A stretch of 64,000 nt of DNA from an uncultured Paracoccaceae bacterium (GCA_958439195.1 OY288171.1:10049-74048); one strand, 5' to 3'; counted from the stretch's first letter, positions 8,055-17,405 are shown. Notes: generated from the sequence alone by a model not told the origin. Program-made: numbers and translations.

Positions 8055-10616
8055 ATGCAGGATCAACAGCACAGCGCGCTTTCGGCTATCGCCCGCCCCC
8101 TGCGGCTGACGCTGCTGGGGCTATGGGCCGAACGGCTGACCCGTGCGTTCTGGCCGCTGTGGACCGTGCTTCTGGTGGTGCTTTCGGCGCTGGCCTTTGG
8201 GGTGCAGGACCATCTGCCGCTTGAGGCGGCGTGGGCCGTTCTTGTGCTGGCGATCCTCGCTGCGATCATCACGCTGTGGCGCGGGCTGCGTGCGTTCCGA
8301 CGGCCCACAAGGGCCGAGGCGCTGATCCGGCTTGATTCGCGCCTGCCCGGCCAGCCCATCGCTGCGCTGACAGATACGCAGGTGATCGGCACCGATGACC
8401 CCGCTTCGCTGGCCGTCTGGCAGGCGCACCGCGCCCGGATGGCCGCGCGGGCATCGCAGGCGCGGGCGGTGGAGCCGGACCTGAAACTTGCCCGCCGTGA
8501 TCCATTCGCCCTGCGCTACGTGGCGCTGACGGCCTTTGTGATGGCGATGATCTTCGGCTCGCTCTGGCGGGTCACATCGGTGCAGGCGCTGGCCCCCGGC
8601 GCGGGCAACGAACTGGCCGCTGGGCCAGCATGGGAAGGCTGGGCGCAGCCGCCCGCCTATACCGGCAAGCCGTCGCTGTATATGAACGACATCGCCGAGG
8701 GGCCGCTGGAATTGCCCATCGGCACGCGCCTGCAATTCCGCCTTTATGGCGAGGTGGGCGAATTGACCCTGTCGGAAACCGTCTCGGCCCGAACAGAGGT
8801 GCCTGCCGCATCGGAAACCGTGCATGACTTTACCCTGAACCGTCCCGGTGAAGTGGTGATCGCTGGCCCCGGTGGGCGTACCTGGACGTTGTCTGCCACG
8901 CCCGACCTTGGGCCGACAGTCACGCCATCAGACAGCGCCGAACGCGAAGGCGATGGCCGCTTCACGATGGAATTTTCCGCCCGCGACGATTACGGCGTGG
9001 CGGCGGGGCAGGTGACCATCGCGCTGGATCTGCCATCGGTTGACCGCACCTTCGGCCTGACGATGGAACCCGAACCGCGCGAGGCGGTGGTGCTGGACCT
9101 GCCCATGCCAATCACCGGCAACCGGGCCGACTTTACCGAGGCGCTGGTAGATGACCTGTCGGAACATCCCTTCGCCAACCTGCCGGTCAGCATGACCTTT
9201 GCCGTCACCGATGCGGCGGGCCAGCAGGGCAATGCCGAACCGGTGCAACTGGTTCTGCCCGGTCGGCGGTTCTTTGACCCGCTGGCCGCCGCGCTGATCG
9301 AAACCCGGCGCGACCTTTTGTGGAACCGCGCCAACGCACCGCGCAGCACCCAGATCCTGAAGGCCATCACCCATCGTCCCGAGGAATTGATCCGCAACGA
9401 ACGTGCCTACCTGCGTCTGCGGGTGCTGATGCGCGATCTGGATGTGCAAAAGGCCAGTCTGTCACCCGAGGCGCGCGATACCTATGCCGCCGAGTTGTGG
9501 GAAATCGCCCTGATGGTCGAAGAAGGCGATCTCGCCTCTGCGATGGAACGCCTGCGCCGCGCACAGGACCGTCTGGATGAAGCGATCCGCAACGGCGCCG
9601 AACAGGGCGAAATCGACGAATTGATGCAGGAACTGCGCGAGGCGTTGAACGATTACATGCGCGAATTGGCCGAAGAGGCCGAACGCAACCCCGACAGCCA
9701 GCTTTCCCAGAACATGGAAGGCATGCAGATGTCCGGCGATCAGTTGCAGGAAATGCTGGATGAATTGCAGCGCCTGATGGAAGAAGGCCGCATGGCCGAG
9801 GCGCAGGAATTGATGGAAATGCTGCGCCAGCTGATGGAAAACATGCAGGTGGCACAGGGCGAAGGCCAGGGTCAGGGCCAGGGTGGCCCCGGCCAGCAGG
9901 CGATGCGTGAATTGCAGGATACGCTGCGTGGCCAACAGGGCCTGTCCGACGATGCCTTCCGCGATCTGCAAGACGGGCAAGAGGGCAATCAGGGCCAAGA
10001 GCCGGGGCAGCAGGGCCAGCAACCCGGCGAAGGCCAGCAGCAAGGCGAAAACGAAGGTCAGGGCGAAGGCCAAGGTCAAGGCGAAGGCCAAGGTCAAGGC
10101 GAGGGTCAGGGCCAAAGCCTTGCCCAGCGCCAACAGGAATTGCGCGACAGGCTGGGCCAGTTGCAGGACGGCCAGCTTCCCGGTGACGGGTCTGAACGCG
10201 GCGAAGAAGGCCGCCGCCAGCTGGACCGCGCAGGCCGCGCGATGGAAGAGGCCGAGGATGCGCTGCGCGACGGCGATCTGTCCGGCGCGCTGGACCGTCA
10301 GGCCGAGGCGATGGAAGCCATGCGCGACGGCATGCAGCAATTCGGCGAGGCGCTGGCCGAAAATCAGCAGCAGCAGCAAGGAAACGCCCAGCAAGGGCAG
10401 GAATTCGGGCAGGCCGATCCCAACGGCCAGCGCGATCCCTTGGGCCGCGAACCCGGCAATTCGGCCCGCATCGGATCGGACCGCAACATGTTGCAAGGCG
10501 AAGATGTCTATCGCCGCGCGCAGGATCTGCTGGATGAGATTCGCCGCCGGTCCGGCGATCAGGCCCGCCCCGAAGGGGAACGCGATTACCTGCGCCGCTT
10601 GCTGGACATGTTCTGA
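8055..10616 (+). CDS. TIGR02302/DUF4175 family large membrane protein
   Basis: About 853 residues. Two membrane helices near the N-terminus (WPLWTVLLVVLSALAFG and an ALAILAAIITLW-like segment), a third near residue 165, a predicted periplasmic beta-rich middle, then a long Glu/Gln/Met-rich helical region with a low-complexity Gly-Gln-Glu tract and a conserved C-terminus ending YLRRLLDMF. This architecture is TIGR02302 (DUF4175), an alphaproteobacterial family of unknown function, often beside lysA as here. A TTG at 8019 with AAGGCGG close upstream is an alternative start, seven bases after lysA; the ATG at 8055 lacks a clear ribosome site. Confidence 0.85.
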   Translation: MQDQQHSALSAIARPLRLTLLGLWAERLTRAFWPLWTVLLVVLSALAFGVQDHLPLEAAWAVLVLAILAAIITLWRGLRAFRRPTRAEALIRLDSRLPGQPIAALTDTQVIGTDDPASLAVWQAHRARMAARASQARAVEPDLKLARRDPFALRYVALTAFVMAMIFGSLWRVTSVQALAPGAGNELAAGPAWEGWAQPPAYTGKPSLYMNDIAEGPLELPIGTRLQFRLYGEVGELTLSETVSARTEVPAASETVHDFTLNRPGEVVIAGPGGRTWTLSATPDLGPTVTPSDSAEREGDGRFTMEFSARDDYGVAAGQVTIALDLPSVDRTFGLTMEPEPREAVVLDLPMPITGNRADFTEALVDDLSEHPFANLPVSMTFAVTDAAGQQGNAEPVQLVLPGRRFFDPLAAALIETRRDLLWNRANAPRSTQILKAITHRPEELIRNERAYLRLRVLMRDLDVQKASLSPEARDTYAAELWEIALMVEEGDLASAMERLRRAQDRLDEAIRNGAEQGEIDELMQELREALNDYMRELAEEAERNPDSQLSQNMEGMQMSGDQLQEMLDELQRLMEEGRMAEAQELMEMLRQLMENMQVAQGEGQGQGQGGPGQQAMRELQDTLRGQQGLSDDAFRDLQDGQEGNQGQEPGQQGQQPGEGQQQGENEGQGEGQGQGEGQGQGEGQGQSLAQRQQELRDRLGQLQDGQLPGDGSERGEEGRRQLDRAGRAMEEAEDALRDGDLSGALDRQAEAMEAMRDGMQQFGEALAENQQQQQGNAQQGQEFGQADPNGQRDPLGREPGNSARIGSDRNMLQGEDVYRRAQDLLDEIRRRSGDQARPEGERDYLRRLLDMF
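10028..10113 (+). repeat. Gly-Glu-Gly-Gln coding repeat tract
   Basis: Imperfect repeats built from GGCGAAGGCCAAGGTCAA (18 bp) inside the TIGR02302 gene encode repeated GEGQGQ. The reading frame is intact. Copy number is likely to vary between strains. Confidence 0.8.
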
Positions 10617-10640
10617 TCGGCGGCAAAGCCGGTTGCGGCC

Positions 10641-11528
10641 TTAGCCGCCCGATCCCGATACCTGGCGCACCGCATCCGTGGCGGATCGCATCAAACCGTC
10701 CAGCCAGAGCCGCGCGCCGTCAATCCCGCTGACATAGGCGCTGACCGCGCTTTCGCTGGCAGGCACCATCGCCACGATCCGTGGGGCCGCGACATAGGCG
10801 GCAAGACCCAGCACGGCGATCAGCATGGCCACGGCAAAGCCGCTCCGAAAGCCGCGCGCATTGCTGGCCGGGCCTTCCGTTGCGTCATCCATCGTGGCCG
10901 AGGCCGCTTCGCCACCCTTCAGCGACGAATTGATCTCTTCGATATCCGGCAACAGGTCGCGCCGTGTGGTGGGTTTGGGGGGGGCCGGTGGCGGGGCATC
11001 AGGATCAAGCCCCTTCATCTGTGCAATCCGCCGCGCGGCCGCGGCCAACCCGCCCGCATGGGCAGGCGTCGGGATCGCCCCTGCCGCACGGGATTGTTCG
11101 GCCGAAGCGACAACAGCGGCCGCCGCAGCCGCAGCCGCAGCCGCCGCAGCGGCCGGCGCGGACAGGCCAAGTTCGGTCTGTGTCTCGATCGGGGCGGCGG
11201 ATTCGGCCTTGCGGGCGGCGGCCTCGCGCTCGGCTTCTTCGCGCAACACGGCCATCAGGTTTTCGTCGATGCTGCGTTTGGGTGGATCGGCCATCCCGGC
11301 GGGCGGCGGGCCGGGATCTTCGTCATCGGCATCCAGATCGGGCAAAGGGTCTGGCATCCCCGAGGCGCCGAACAATTCGTCCTCCTGTTCCAGCGCAAGT
11401 TCAATCTCTGGCGGAAGCTGAAACCAGGCGTGGCCGCAATTTGAACATTGAACATCCCGCCCGGTATCCGGGATCGCCGCGTCGTCCACCTCGTATTCGG
11501 CCTCGCAATTCGGACAGATCAGCCGCAT
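10641..11528 (-). CDS. MJ0042-type zinc-ribbon membrane protein
   Basis: A 295-residue protein. The N-terminus MRLICPNCEAEYEVDDAAIP followed by CSNCGHAWF is the MJ0042 finger-like zinc ribbon (two CxxC pairs). Then come an acidic/Pro-rich linker, a run of about 13 alanines, and one membrane helix near residue 225 (AVAMLIAVLGLAAYVAA) with a short exported tail. It is probably a single-pass inner-membrane protein with a cytoplasmic zinc ribbon; function unknown. The start at 11528 gives the canonical MRLxCPxC beginning and follows GGGGAAG. It faces away from ftsE, a placement that recurs in Rhodobacteraceae. Confidence 0.85.
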   Translation of the reverse strand: MRLICPNCEAEYEVDDAAIPDTGRDVQCSNCGHAWFQLPPEIELALEQEDELFGASGMPDPLPDLDADDEDPGPPPAGMADPPKRSIDENLMAVLREEAEREAAARKAESAAPIETQTELGLSAPAAAAAAAAAAAAAVVASAEQSRAAGAIPTPAHAGGLAAAARRIAQMKGLDPDAPPPAPPKPTTRRDLLPDIEEINSSLKGGEAASATMDDATEGPASNARGFRSGFAVAMLIAVLGLAAYVAAPRIVAMVPASESAVSAYVSGIDGARLWLDGLMRSATDAVRQVSGSGG

Positions 11529-11693
11529 TCGATACTTCCCCAATTCCCCCGGATCGTCCGGCACCTGGCCCGCACGACCGTCACCGCAGGATTACACCAT
11601 CCAGCAAGGTCCACAACCGGCACCCACCCCGCATTGCAACCGCGCCCACCTTGGGCAATGCTGCCTTTGCAAGCAAGAGGTTGTGAAACACAA

Positions 11694-12365
11694 GTGATCG
11701 CGTTCGACAATGTCGCCTACAATTACGGCGGGGGGGAATTGCTGTCAGAGGTCAGCCTGCGCCTTGCGCCGGGGTCTTTTCATTTTCTGACCGGGCCTTC
11801 GGGTGCGGGGAAAAGCACCTTCCTGAAACTGGCCTATGCCGAACTGCTGCCCACCGCAGGCCGCGTCACGATCTTTGACCGCGAGGTTCGGGGACTGACC
11901 CGTGATGACGTGGCCCTGACCCGCCGCCGGATCGGCGTGGTGCATCAGGATGTGCAGTTTCTGGATCACCTGCCGCTGGCGGCCAATGTGTCGATGCCCT
12001 TGATGGTGTCGGGGCGGACGGGGGACAGCCGCGATCTGGCCGATCTTTTGGGCTGGGTAGGGCTGGGGCAGTTGGCCGATGCGCTGCCGCCGCAACTGTC
12101 GGGGGGCGAACGCCAACGGGCGGCGCTGGCCCGCGCGGTGATCATGGGGCCGGATGTCATTCTGGCCGATGAACCGACCGGCAACCTGGATTGGGAGATG
12201 TCGCTGCGCCTGCTGACCCTGCTGGTAGAGTTGAACAAGATGGGCAAGACCATCCTTGTCGCCACCCATGACATGAACCTGATCCGCACCGCCAAAAACC
12301 AGGTCGCCGCCCGTGTGCTGCGCATCCGCAACCGCCGTATCCAGCTTGCGGGGGCCGACCTGTGA
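11694..12365 (+). CDS. ftsE: cell-division ATP-binding protein FtsE
   Basis: ATPase of the FtsEX complex, which at the division ring couples ATP use to activation of murein hydrolases on the periplasmic side. It is 223 residues. Walker A is GPSGAGKST, the signature is LSGGERQRAALARA and Walker B is VILADEPTGNLD. GTG at 11694 is chosen because the protein then begins (V/M)IAFDNV, matching the FtsE start; an in-frame ATG at 11658 would add 12 residues. The last four bases overlap the ftsX start. Confidence 0.95.
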   Translation: MIAFDNVAYNYGGGELLSEVSLRLAPGSFHFLTGPSGAGKSTFLKLAYAELLPTAGRVTIFDREVRGLTRDDVALTRRRIGVVHQDVQFLDHLPLAANVSMPLMVSGRTGDSRDLADLLGWVGLGQLADALPPQLSGGERQRAALARAVIMGPDVILADEPTGNLDWEMSLRLLTLLVELNKMGKTILVATHDMNLIRTAKNQVAARVLRIRNRRIQLAGADL

Positions 12366-13264
12366 ACCAGATCCGTCGCCTGCGCCTTCTGGTGACCCCC
12401 GATCGTCAGGCCGACCGCGTCGTGCCGCCATCGGGCCATTCCGCCTGGCTGACCAGCTTTACCGCCGGGGCGATGACCTTTCTTGCGGTTTTTGCGCTGG
12501 CGCTTTCGCTGGCGTCAGGCCGCCTCGCGGACCGCTGGGCCGATGCCCTGGCACAAACCGCCACCGTCCGCATCTCCGCCCCGCCCGACCAGATGGAGGC
12601 GCAGACCTTCGCCGTGCTGGAGGTGCTGAAAACCACCCCCGGCATCGCATCGGCCCGCGCGCTGACCGATGACGAACAAAAGGCCCTGCTTGCGCCGTGG
12701 TTCGGCCCCGACCTGCCGCTGGATGCCCTGCCCCTGCCCCGGTTGATCGAGGTGACAGAGGATGCCGCAGGCTATGATAGCGAAGGTCTGCGCCAACGCC
12801 TGTCGGCCGAGGCACCGGGGGCGGTGCTGGACGATCATACCCGCTGGCGCAGGCCGCTGGCCACGGCGGCGGCACGGCTGAACCTTCTGGGGGGGCTGTC
12901 GATCCTGCTGATCGGGGCCACTATGGCCGCGATGATCACGCTGGCCGCAAATGCCGCGCTGGCCGCAAATGCGCAGGTGATCCGCGTGCTGCGGATCGTG
13001 GGCGCACAGGATGACTATATCGCCGCCGCCTTTGTGCGCCGCTTCACGCTGCGCGCCCTAGCCGGGTCTGCCGTGGGCGCTGTGGTGGGGCTGATCGGCG
13101 TGGCCCTTCTGCCCCCGGTGGATGAGGCGGGGGGGTTCCTGACCGGGCTTGGCTTTCAGGGGGCTGGCTGGCTGCTGCCGCTTCTGCTACCCCCGGTCGC
13201 AGCGGTGGTGGCACTTGTGGCCACTCGTGCCGCCGCGTTCAGGAAACTTCGGGAACTGCCATGA
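12362..13264 (+). CDS. ftsX: cell-division protein FtsX
   Basis: Membrane partner of FtsE. It is 300 residues: cytoplasmic N-tail, first membrane helix at about residues 32–52, a periplasmic domain of roughly 110 residues, then three membrane helices (near 175–198, 225–248 and 270–290), the FtsX permease pattern. The GTG start overlaps the ftsE stop (GTGA), and its own stop overlaps the next start (ATGA), so the three genes form one translationally coupled operon. Confidence 0.95.
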   Translation: MNQIRRLRLLVTPDRQADRVVPPSGHSAWLTSFTAGAMTFLAVFALALSLASGRLADRWADALAQTATVRISAPPDQMEAQTFAVLEVLKTTPGIASARALTDDEQKALLAPWFGPDLPLDALPLPRLIEVTEDAAGYDSEGLRQRLSAEAPGAVLDDHTRWRRPLATAAARLNLLGGLSILLIGATMAAMITLAANAALAANAQVIRVLRIVGAQDDYIAAAFVRRFTLRALAGSAVGAVVGLIGVALLPPVDEAGGFLTGLGFQGAGWLLPLLLPPVAAVVALVATRAAAFRKLRELP

Positions 13265-14001
13265 TCTATGCGCTGCGCTGGCTGATGTCGCTGCTGTTCA
13301 TCCTGCAAATGTATGTGATGATGGTGGTTCTGGCGCTTGCCTACGGCCCTTATGCCGCCATAAGCCGTGATGGTGCCTGGGCTGGCATCCACGCCTTTTG
13401 CCGTTGGGTCCGGTTTTCGGCGCACTGGATGTTGGGCCTGCGGTCCGAGGTGCGGGGAACCGTCCCCACGGGCGAGGTGCTGATTGCCTCAAAACATCAA
13501 AGTTTTCTGGACATCATCCTGATCTGTTCCGTCGTTCCGCGCCCGAAATTCATCATGAAGAAGGAACTGAAATGGGCGCCGCTGCTGGGCTTTTATGCCT
13601 GGCGCACGGGCTGCATTCCGGTGGATCGTGGCAAAAAGGGCCGCGCGATCGCGGAAATGAAAAAGGCCGTGGCCGCAGGTGCCGCCATTCCCGGCCAGTT
13701 GATCATCTATCCGCAGGGCACCCGCGTCGCCCCTGGGGCCACGCTGCCCTACAAGGTGGGGTCGGGCCTGCTTTACAGCCAGATGGGGCAACCCTGCATC
13801 CCGGCTGCCACCAATGTGGGCGTGTTCTGGCCGCGCCACGGCATCTATCGTAAACCCGGTCTGGCGGTGGTGGAATTCCTGCCCGCGATCCTGCCGGGCC
13901 GCAGCGTTGCCGATTTCATGGCCGAACTGGAACGCGTGATCGAAGGCGCGTCTGATCGGCTGATGGCCGAGGCGGGCTTTGTCGTGGCACAGGCCGCCTG
14001 A
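13261..14001 (+). CDS. plsC: 1-acyl-sn-glycerol-3-phosphate acyltransferase
   Basis: Lysophosphatidic acid acyltransferase making phosphatidic acid at the inner membrane. It is 246 residues with an N-terminal membrane helix (LRWLMSLLFILQMYVMMVVLAL). The catalytic H-x4-D motif is SKHQSFLD near residue 80, and the acceptor motif reads YPQGTR where EGTR is usual. The start overlaps the ftsX stop codon. Presence in the ftsEX operon ties phospholipid supply to division genes by position only. Confidence 0.93.
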   Translation: MIYALRWLMSLLFILQMYVMMVVLALAYGPYAAISRDGAWAGIHAFCRWVRFSAHWMLGLRSEVRGTVPTGEVLIASKHQSFLDIILICSVVPRPKFIMKKELKWAPLLGFYAWRTGCIPVDRGKKGRAIAEMKKAVAAGAAIPGQLIIYPQGTRVAPGATLPYKVGSGLLYSQMGQPCIPAATNVGVFWPRHGIYRKPGLAVVEFLPAILPGRSVADFMAELERVIEGASDRLMAEAGFVVAQAA

Positions 14002-14016
14002 ACGGGGAAAAGGACG

Positions 14017-14622
14017 ATGGATTTCATCACCACGCTGGATGCGCTGCACGGTTATTACGGCACCCCCGCCGATCCAGCGATCCGCAAGGTGACGGCGCGG
14101 CTGACGCCCAGCTATCGCGCGGTGATCGAACGCAGCCGGTTCTGCATCCTGACAACCGTGGGGCCCGAGGGCACCGATGGCAGCCCGCGCGGTGATGACG
14201 GCCCGGTCGTGATGGTGCTGGATGACCGCACCCTTGCCCTGCCCGACTGGAAGGGCAATGAACGGATCGACAGCCTGCGCAACATCGTGCGCGATGGCCG
14301 GGTCAGCCTGTGTTTCCTGATCCCCGGCTGGAAAAACCTGCTGCGCGTCAACGGCACCGCCCGGCTGACCGCCGATCCCGCCTTGCGCGCAAGGTTTGAC
14401 CGGGGCGGCATCCAGCCACGCACGGTGATCGTGATCGACCTGGCCGAGGTCTATTCCCAATGCGCCCGCGCCGTGGTGCGGGCGGGGCTGTGGACAGCGG
14501 GGGATCAATCAGACGGTCTGCCCAGCGTGGGCCAGATGATGGACGAGGCATCGCAAGGCCAGATCGACGGCAAAACCTATGACGCCGTCCGCGCCAACCG
14601 CGCCATGACCGACATCTGGTAA
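14017..14622 (+). CDS. pyridoxamine 5'-phosphate oxidase-family flavoprotein
   Basis: A 201-residue protein of the PNPOx-like FMN-binding split-barrel superfamily, of the MSMEG_1061-like group. Visible are the FMN-binding strand pair SRFCILTTVGPEGTDGSPRGDDG and VMVLDDRTLALPDWKGN. These proteins bind FMN or F420-like cofactors; the true substrate is unknown, and it is unlikely to be the vitamin B6 enzyme. GGGGAAAAGGACG precedes the ATG, 15 bp after plsC, so it is probably the last gene of the ftsEX operon. Converges with the ScfR-type gene one base away. Confidence 0.88.
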   Translation: MDFITTLDALHGYYGTPADPAIRKVTARLTPSYRAVIERSRFCILTTVGPEGTDGSPRGDDGPVVMVLDDRTLALPDWKGNERIDSLRNIVRDGRVSLCFLIPGWKNLLRVNGTARLTADPALRARFDRGGIQPRTVIVIDLAEVYSQCARAVVRAGLWTAGDQSDGLPSVGQMMDEASQGQIDGKTYDAVRANRAMTDIW

Positions 14623-14623
14623 A

Positions 14624-16021
14624 TCACACCTCGAACCGGGTTGCCCCGCGCCGCTTTTCATCCACGGGCTGTGACAACACCACCGCCTGATGCGCGCGCT
14701 GGTCACAGCCTGATCTTGGGCAGATGCGGCAGTTGATCCCCACCGGCGTCATCCGCGCGCCGGTCACGGAAAACGCCTCGGCATAGCCGATTTCCGGCGC
14801 GTGTTCGATGGCACAGCCCATTGCCACCGCAAGCCGGTTGTCCTGCGCGTGCCGCGCCCAGGTGGGCCGGTCCACGGTGCGCGAAAACACAAAGAACTGC
14901 GACCGATCCGGCATTTCCACGAATTGTGGCACGATCCGCCCCGGCGTGCGGAAGGATGTATGCACATCCAGCCGGGGGCAGGCCCCGCCATGTTCCGCCA
15001 GGTGAAAGCCGGTCGCGTTGAACCGCTTGGTCACGTTGCCGCCCTTGTCGATCCGCATGAAAAAGAACGGCACCCCCTGCGCGCCTTCGCGTTGCAGCGT
15101 GGTGGCGCGGTGGCAGGCTTGCTCGAACGATACGCCAAAGCGAGTGGCGATGTGATCCAGATCGTATTTGGTGGCCCGCGCCTCGGCCAGAAAGGCATCA
15201 TAGGGCATCAGCACGGCAGCGGCGAAATAGTTGGCCAGCTCCACCCGCAACCGCGCCACGCCGCGCGGATCGGTGATGCCCGACCGCGCCGCCAGATTGT
15301 CCAGCAGCGCGCGCTGTTCCAGCAACCCGCACATATGCGTCAACTGAAAGATGCGGTTGGTGTGATCCAGCGCCTCGGACAGCAGGATCTCGCGCCGCGC
15401 CTCATCATATTGGCGCAGGGTGCCGGGCAGATCATCCACCTGCACCAGCCGCACCGTCACCCCCACGCCATCGCGCAATCGGCGTTTCAGGGCCACGTAA
15501 ATCTCATCCGGTTCCACCACCGCGCCCGCCCAGAACCCCGCCGCCGCCTCCTCCAGATCACGAAAGTGGTTGCGATGGCGGCGGAATTCGTTGTGAACCG
15601 CCGCTTCCGGCGTGGAAATGATCTGCGGCGCTTCGCCCTCGGTCAGTGACAAAAGCTGATCGGTGGCCGCCTGATAGGCGCTGTGCAGCCGCAGAAAGGA
15701 TTGCACCAGCGCGGGCGCATGCACCATCGACGCGCGCAACTGTGTCAGGTCGGGACGGGTTTCCGTAAACAGCGGGTCTTGCATCACCGCCCGCAGGTCG
15801 GCCAATTGGCTGGTGCCATCCTCATCCGCGATTTCGCGCCAGTCGACGCCATAGACTTCGAACATCCGCAGCAAAACCGAAACGGAAACCGATCTTTCGT
15901 TGTTTTCCAACAGGTTGACATAGGACGCGCTGATCCCCAGCGCCTTGGCCATCGCGCCTTGGGTTTCCCCCCGTTCCAGCCGCAGCCGCCGCAGATGTGG
16001 GCCGATAAAGGTCTTCTGCAT
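14624..16021 (-). CDS. XRE/ScfR-family (short-chain acyl-CoA) transcriptional regulator
   Basis: A 465-residue regulator. The N-terminal Cro/C1 helix-turn-helix covers about residues 5–60 (LRRLRLERGETQGAMAKALGISASYVNLLENNER). A middle IrrE/ImmA-like domain (VELANYFAAAVLMPYDAF) lacks the HExxH of true peptidases. The C-terminal DUF2083-type domain has a Cys cluster CRICPRSGCDQRAH. This is the RamB/ScfR architecture; PccR of Rhodobacter sphaeroides (control of propionyl-CoA carboxylase) is a described member. It is divergent from sgaA-mcl-mtkAB, which makes that operon its likely target. ATG at 16021 (MQKTF) is preferred over a start at 16033. Confidence 0.88.
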   Translation of the reverse strand: MQKTFIGPHLRRLRLERGETQGAMAKALGISASYVNLLENNERSVSVSVLLRMFEVYGVDWREIADEDGTSQLADLRAVMQDPLFTETRPDLTQLRASMVHAPALVQSFLRLHSAYQAATDQLLSLTEGEAPQIISTPEAAVHNEFRRHRNHFRDLEEAAAGFWAGAVVEPDEIYVALKRRLRDGVGVTVRLVQVDDLPGTLRQYDEARREILLSEALDHTNRIFQLTHMCGLLEQRALLDNLAARSGITDPRGVARLRVELANYFAAAVLMPYDAFLAEARATKYDLDHIATRFGVSFEQACHRATTLQREGAQGVPFFFMRIDKGGNVTKRFNATGFHLAEHGGACPRLDVHTSFRTPGRIVPQFVEMPDRSQFFVFSRTVDRPTWARHAQDNRLAVAMGCAIEHAPEIGYAEAFSVTGARMTPVGINCRICPRSGCDQRAHQAVVLSQPVDEKRRGATRFEV

Positions 16022-16051
16022 ACCGTCGCACACATCTATGGTTTCGTTATG

Positions 16052-16083
16052 TTTACAATATTACAGATTACACCTTTTGTAAA
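16052..16083. promoter_or_regulatory. candidate ScfR operator between regulator and sgaA
   Basis: An AT-rich patch in a GC-rich region holds TTTACAA (16052–16058) and its inverse TTGTAAA (16077–16083), 18 bp apart. Each resembles the TTTGCAAA-type half site reported, as I recall, for ScfR/PccR regulators. A third similar element, TTTGCACA, is at 16115–16122. The position in a 147-bp divergent promoter fits a shared operator. Confidence 0.45.
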
Positions 16084-16168
16084 TTCTCGCATTCACAGCA
16101 GAACCCGCTTTCAGTTTGCACATCGCCCGGTTGGTGGCATGGACAACTCAACTGATCGGGAGGACAGC

Positions 16169-17389
16169 ATGAAAACCGGAACCCAACACCTTTACATCCC
16201 CGGCCCCACCAACGTGCCGGAATCGGTGCGGCAAGCCATGATCGTGCCGATGCAGGATCACCGCGCCCCGGATTTCGGTGATCTGACGCTGGGTCTGTTT
16301 GCCGATCTGAAAAAGGTTTTCAAAACGGAAACCGGTTCCGTGATGATGTTCCCCGGATCGGGCACCGGCTGCTGGGAAGCGGCGATCACCAACACGCTGA
16401 ACCCCGGTGACAAGGTGCTGATGGCGCGGCATGGCCAGTTCAGCCTGCTTTGGGCCGATATGGCGAAAAAGCTGGGCCTTGATGTCGAAATCGTCGATCT
16501 GGCCTGGGGCGCGGGCGTTCCGGCCAATGAATTCGCCCGCATCCTGGGCAATGACCGCCACGGCAAGATCAAGGCCGTGTTCGTCACGCATAATGAAACC
16601 GCGACCGGCGTCACCTCGGACGTGGCCCTTGTCCGCCGCGCATTGGACGAATCGTTCCATGATGCGCTTCTGTTCGTTGATGGCGTGTCCTCCATCGGCT
16701 CCATCGACTTCCGCATGGATGAATGGGGCGTCGACCTTGCTGTCACCGGCAGCCAGAAGGGGTTCATGCTGCCCGCCGGTCTGGGCATGCTGGGCGTGTC
16801 GGCCAAGGCGATGGCGATGGCAGAAACCGCGCAGATGCGCCGCGCCTATTTCGATTTCACCGACATGGCCCGCGCCAACACCACCGGCTACTTCCCCTAT
16901 ACGCCGCCGGTGCAATTGTTCCACGGTCTGCGCCGTGCGCTGGACCGGATGCTGGACGAAGGGATGGAAAACATCTTTGCCCGCCACCGCCGCCTTGCCA
17001 CCGGGGTGCGCAACGCCGTTGCCGCCTGGGGCATGGACCTGGCCGCCGAACACCCGTCGCTGTATTCCGACACGGTCAGCGCGATCCGCGTACCGAACGG
17101 GGTGGATGCGCGTGACGTGATCCGCGTGGCCTATGACCGCTACAACTGTTCCTTCGGGGCGGGCCTTGGTCCGCTGAACGGCAAGGTGTTCCGCATCGGC
17201 CATCTGGGCGATCTGAACGAAGGCATGTGCCTGACGGCCATCTCTATCGCCGAACTGTGCCTTGCCAATGCCGGCGCGCAGGTGCGGTTCGGGTCTGGCG
17301 TCGCCGCCGCGCAGGAAATCTATGCCGAACCGATGGCCCGCGCCGTGCAGCGCACCACGCGCGCCACCACAAGCATCGCCGCCGAATAA
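16169..17389 (+). CDS. sgaA: serine--glyoxylate aminotransferase
   Basis: PLP class-V aminotransferase converting glyoxylate and serine to glycine and hydroxypyruvate, a core serine-cycle step; cytoplasmic. It is 406 residues. The N-terminus HLYIPGPTNVPESVR is diagnostic, the PLP lysine is K197 in TGSQKGFMLP, and NTTGYFPYTPP matches the family. CGGGAGGACAGC gives a strong ribosome site for the ATG at 16169. It is the first gene of sgaA-mcl-mtkA-mtkB with gaps of 16, 46 and 11 bp, divergent from the ScfR regulator. Confidence 0.95.
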   Translation: MKTGTQHLYIPGPTNVPESVRQAMIVPMQDHRAPDFGDLTLGLFADLKKVFKTETGSVMMFPGSGTGCWEAAITNTLNPGDKVLMARHGQFSLLWADMAKKLGLDVEIVDLAWGAGVPANEFARILGNDRHGKIKAVFVTHNETATGVTSDVALVRRALDESFHDALLFVDGVSSIGSIDFRMDEWGVDLAVTGSQKGFMLPAGLGMLGVSAKAMAMAETAQMRRAYFDFTDMARANTTGYFPYTPPVQLFHGLRRALDRMLDEGMENIFARHRRLATGVRNAVAAWGMDLAAEHPSLYSDTVSAIRVPNGVDARDVIRVAYDRYNCSFGAGLGPLNGKVFRIGHLGDLNEGMCLTAISIAELCLANAGAQVRFGSGVAAAQEIYAEPMARAVQRTTRATTSIAAE

Positions 17390-17405
17390 GCACCCAGAGG
17401 AAATC

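Noticed and set aside
10028..10113. Repeats in the TIGR02302 gene as a CRISPR-like array
   Set aside because: Units are short, direct and coding without spacers; they encode GEGQGQ.
9462..10496. Minus-strand frame rich in Ala/Leu/Phe repeats that looks like membrane segments
   Set aside because: It is the complement of the Gln/Glu/Gly repeat region of the TIGR02302 gene.
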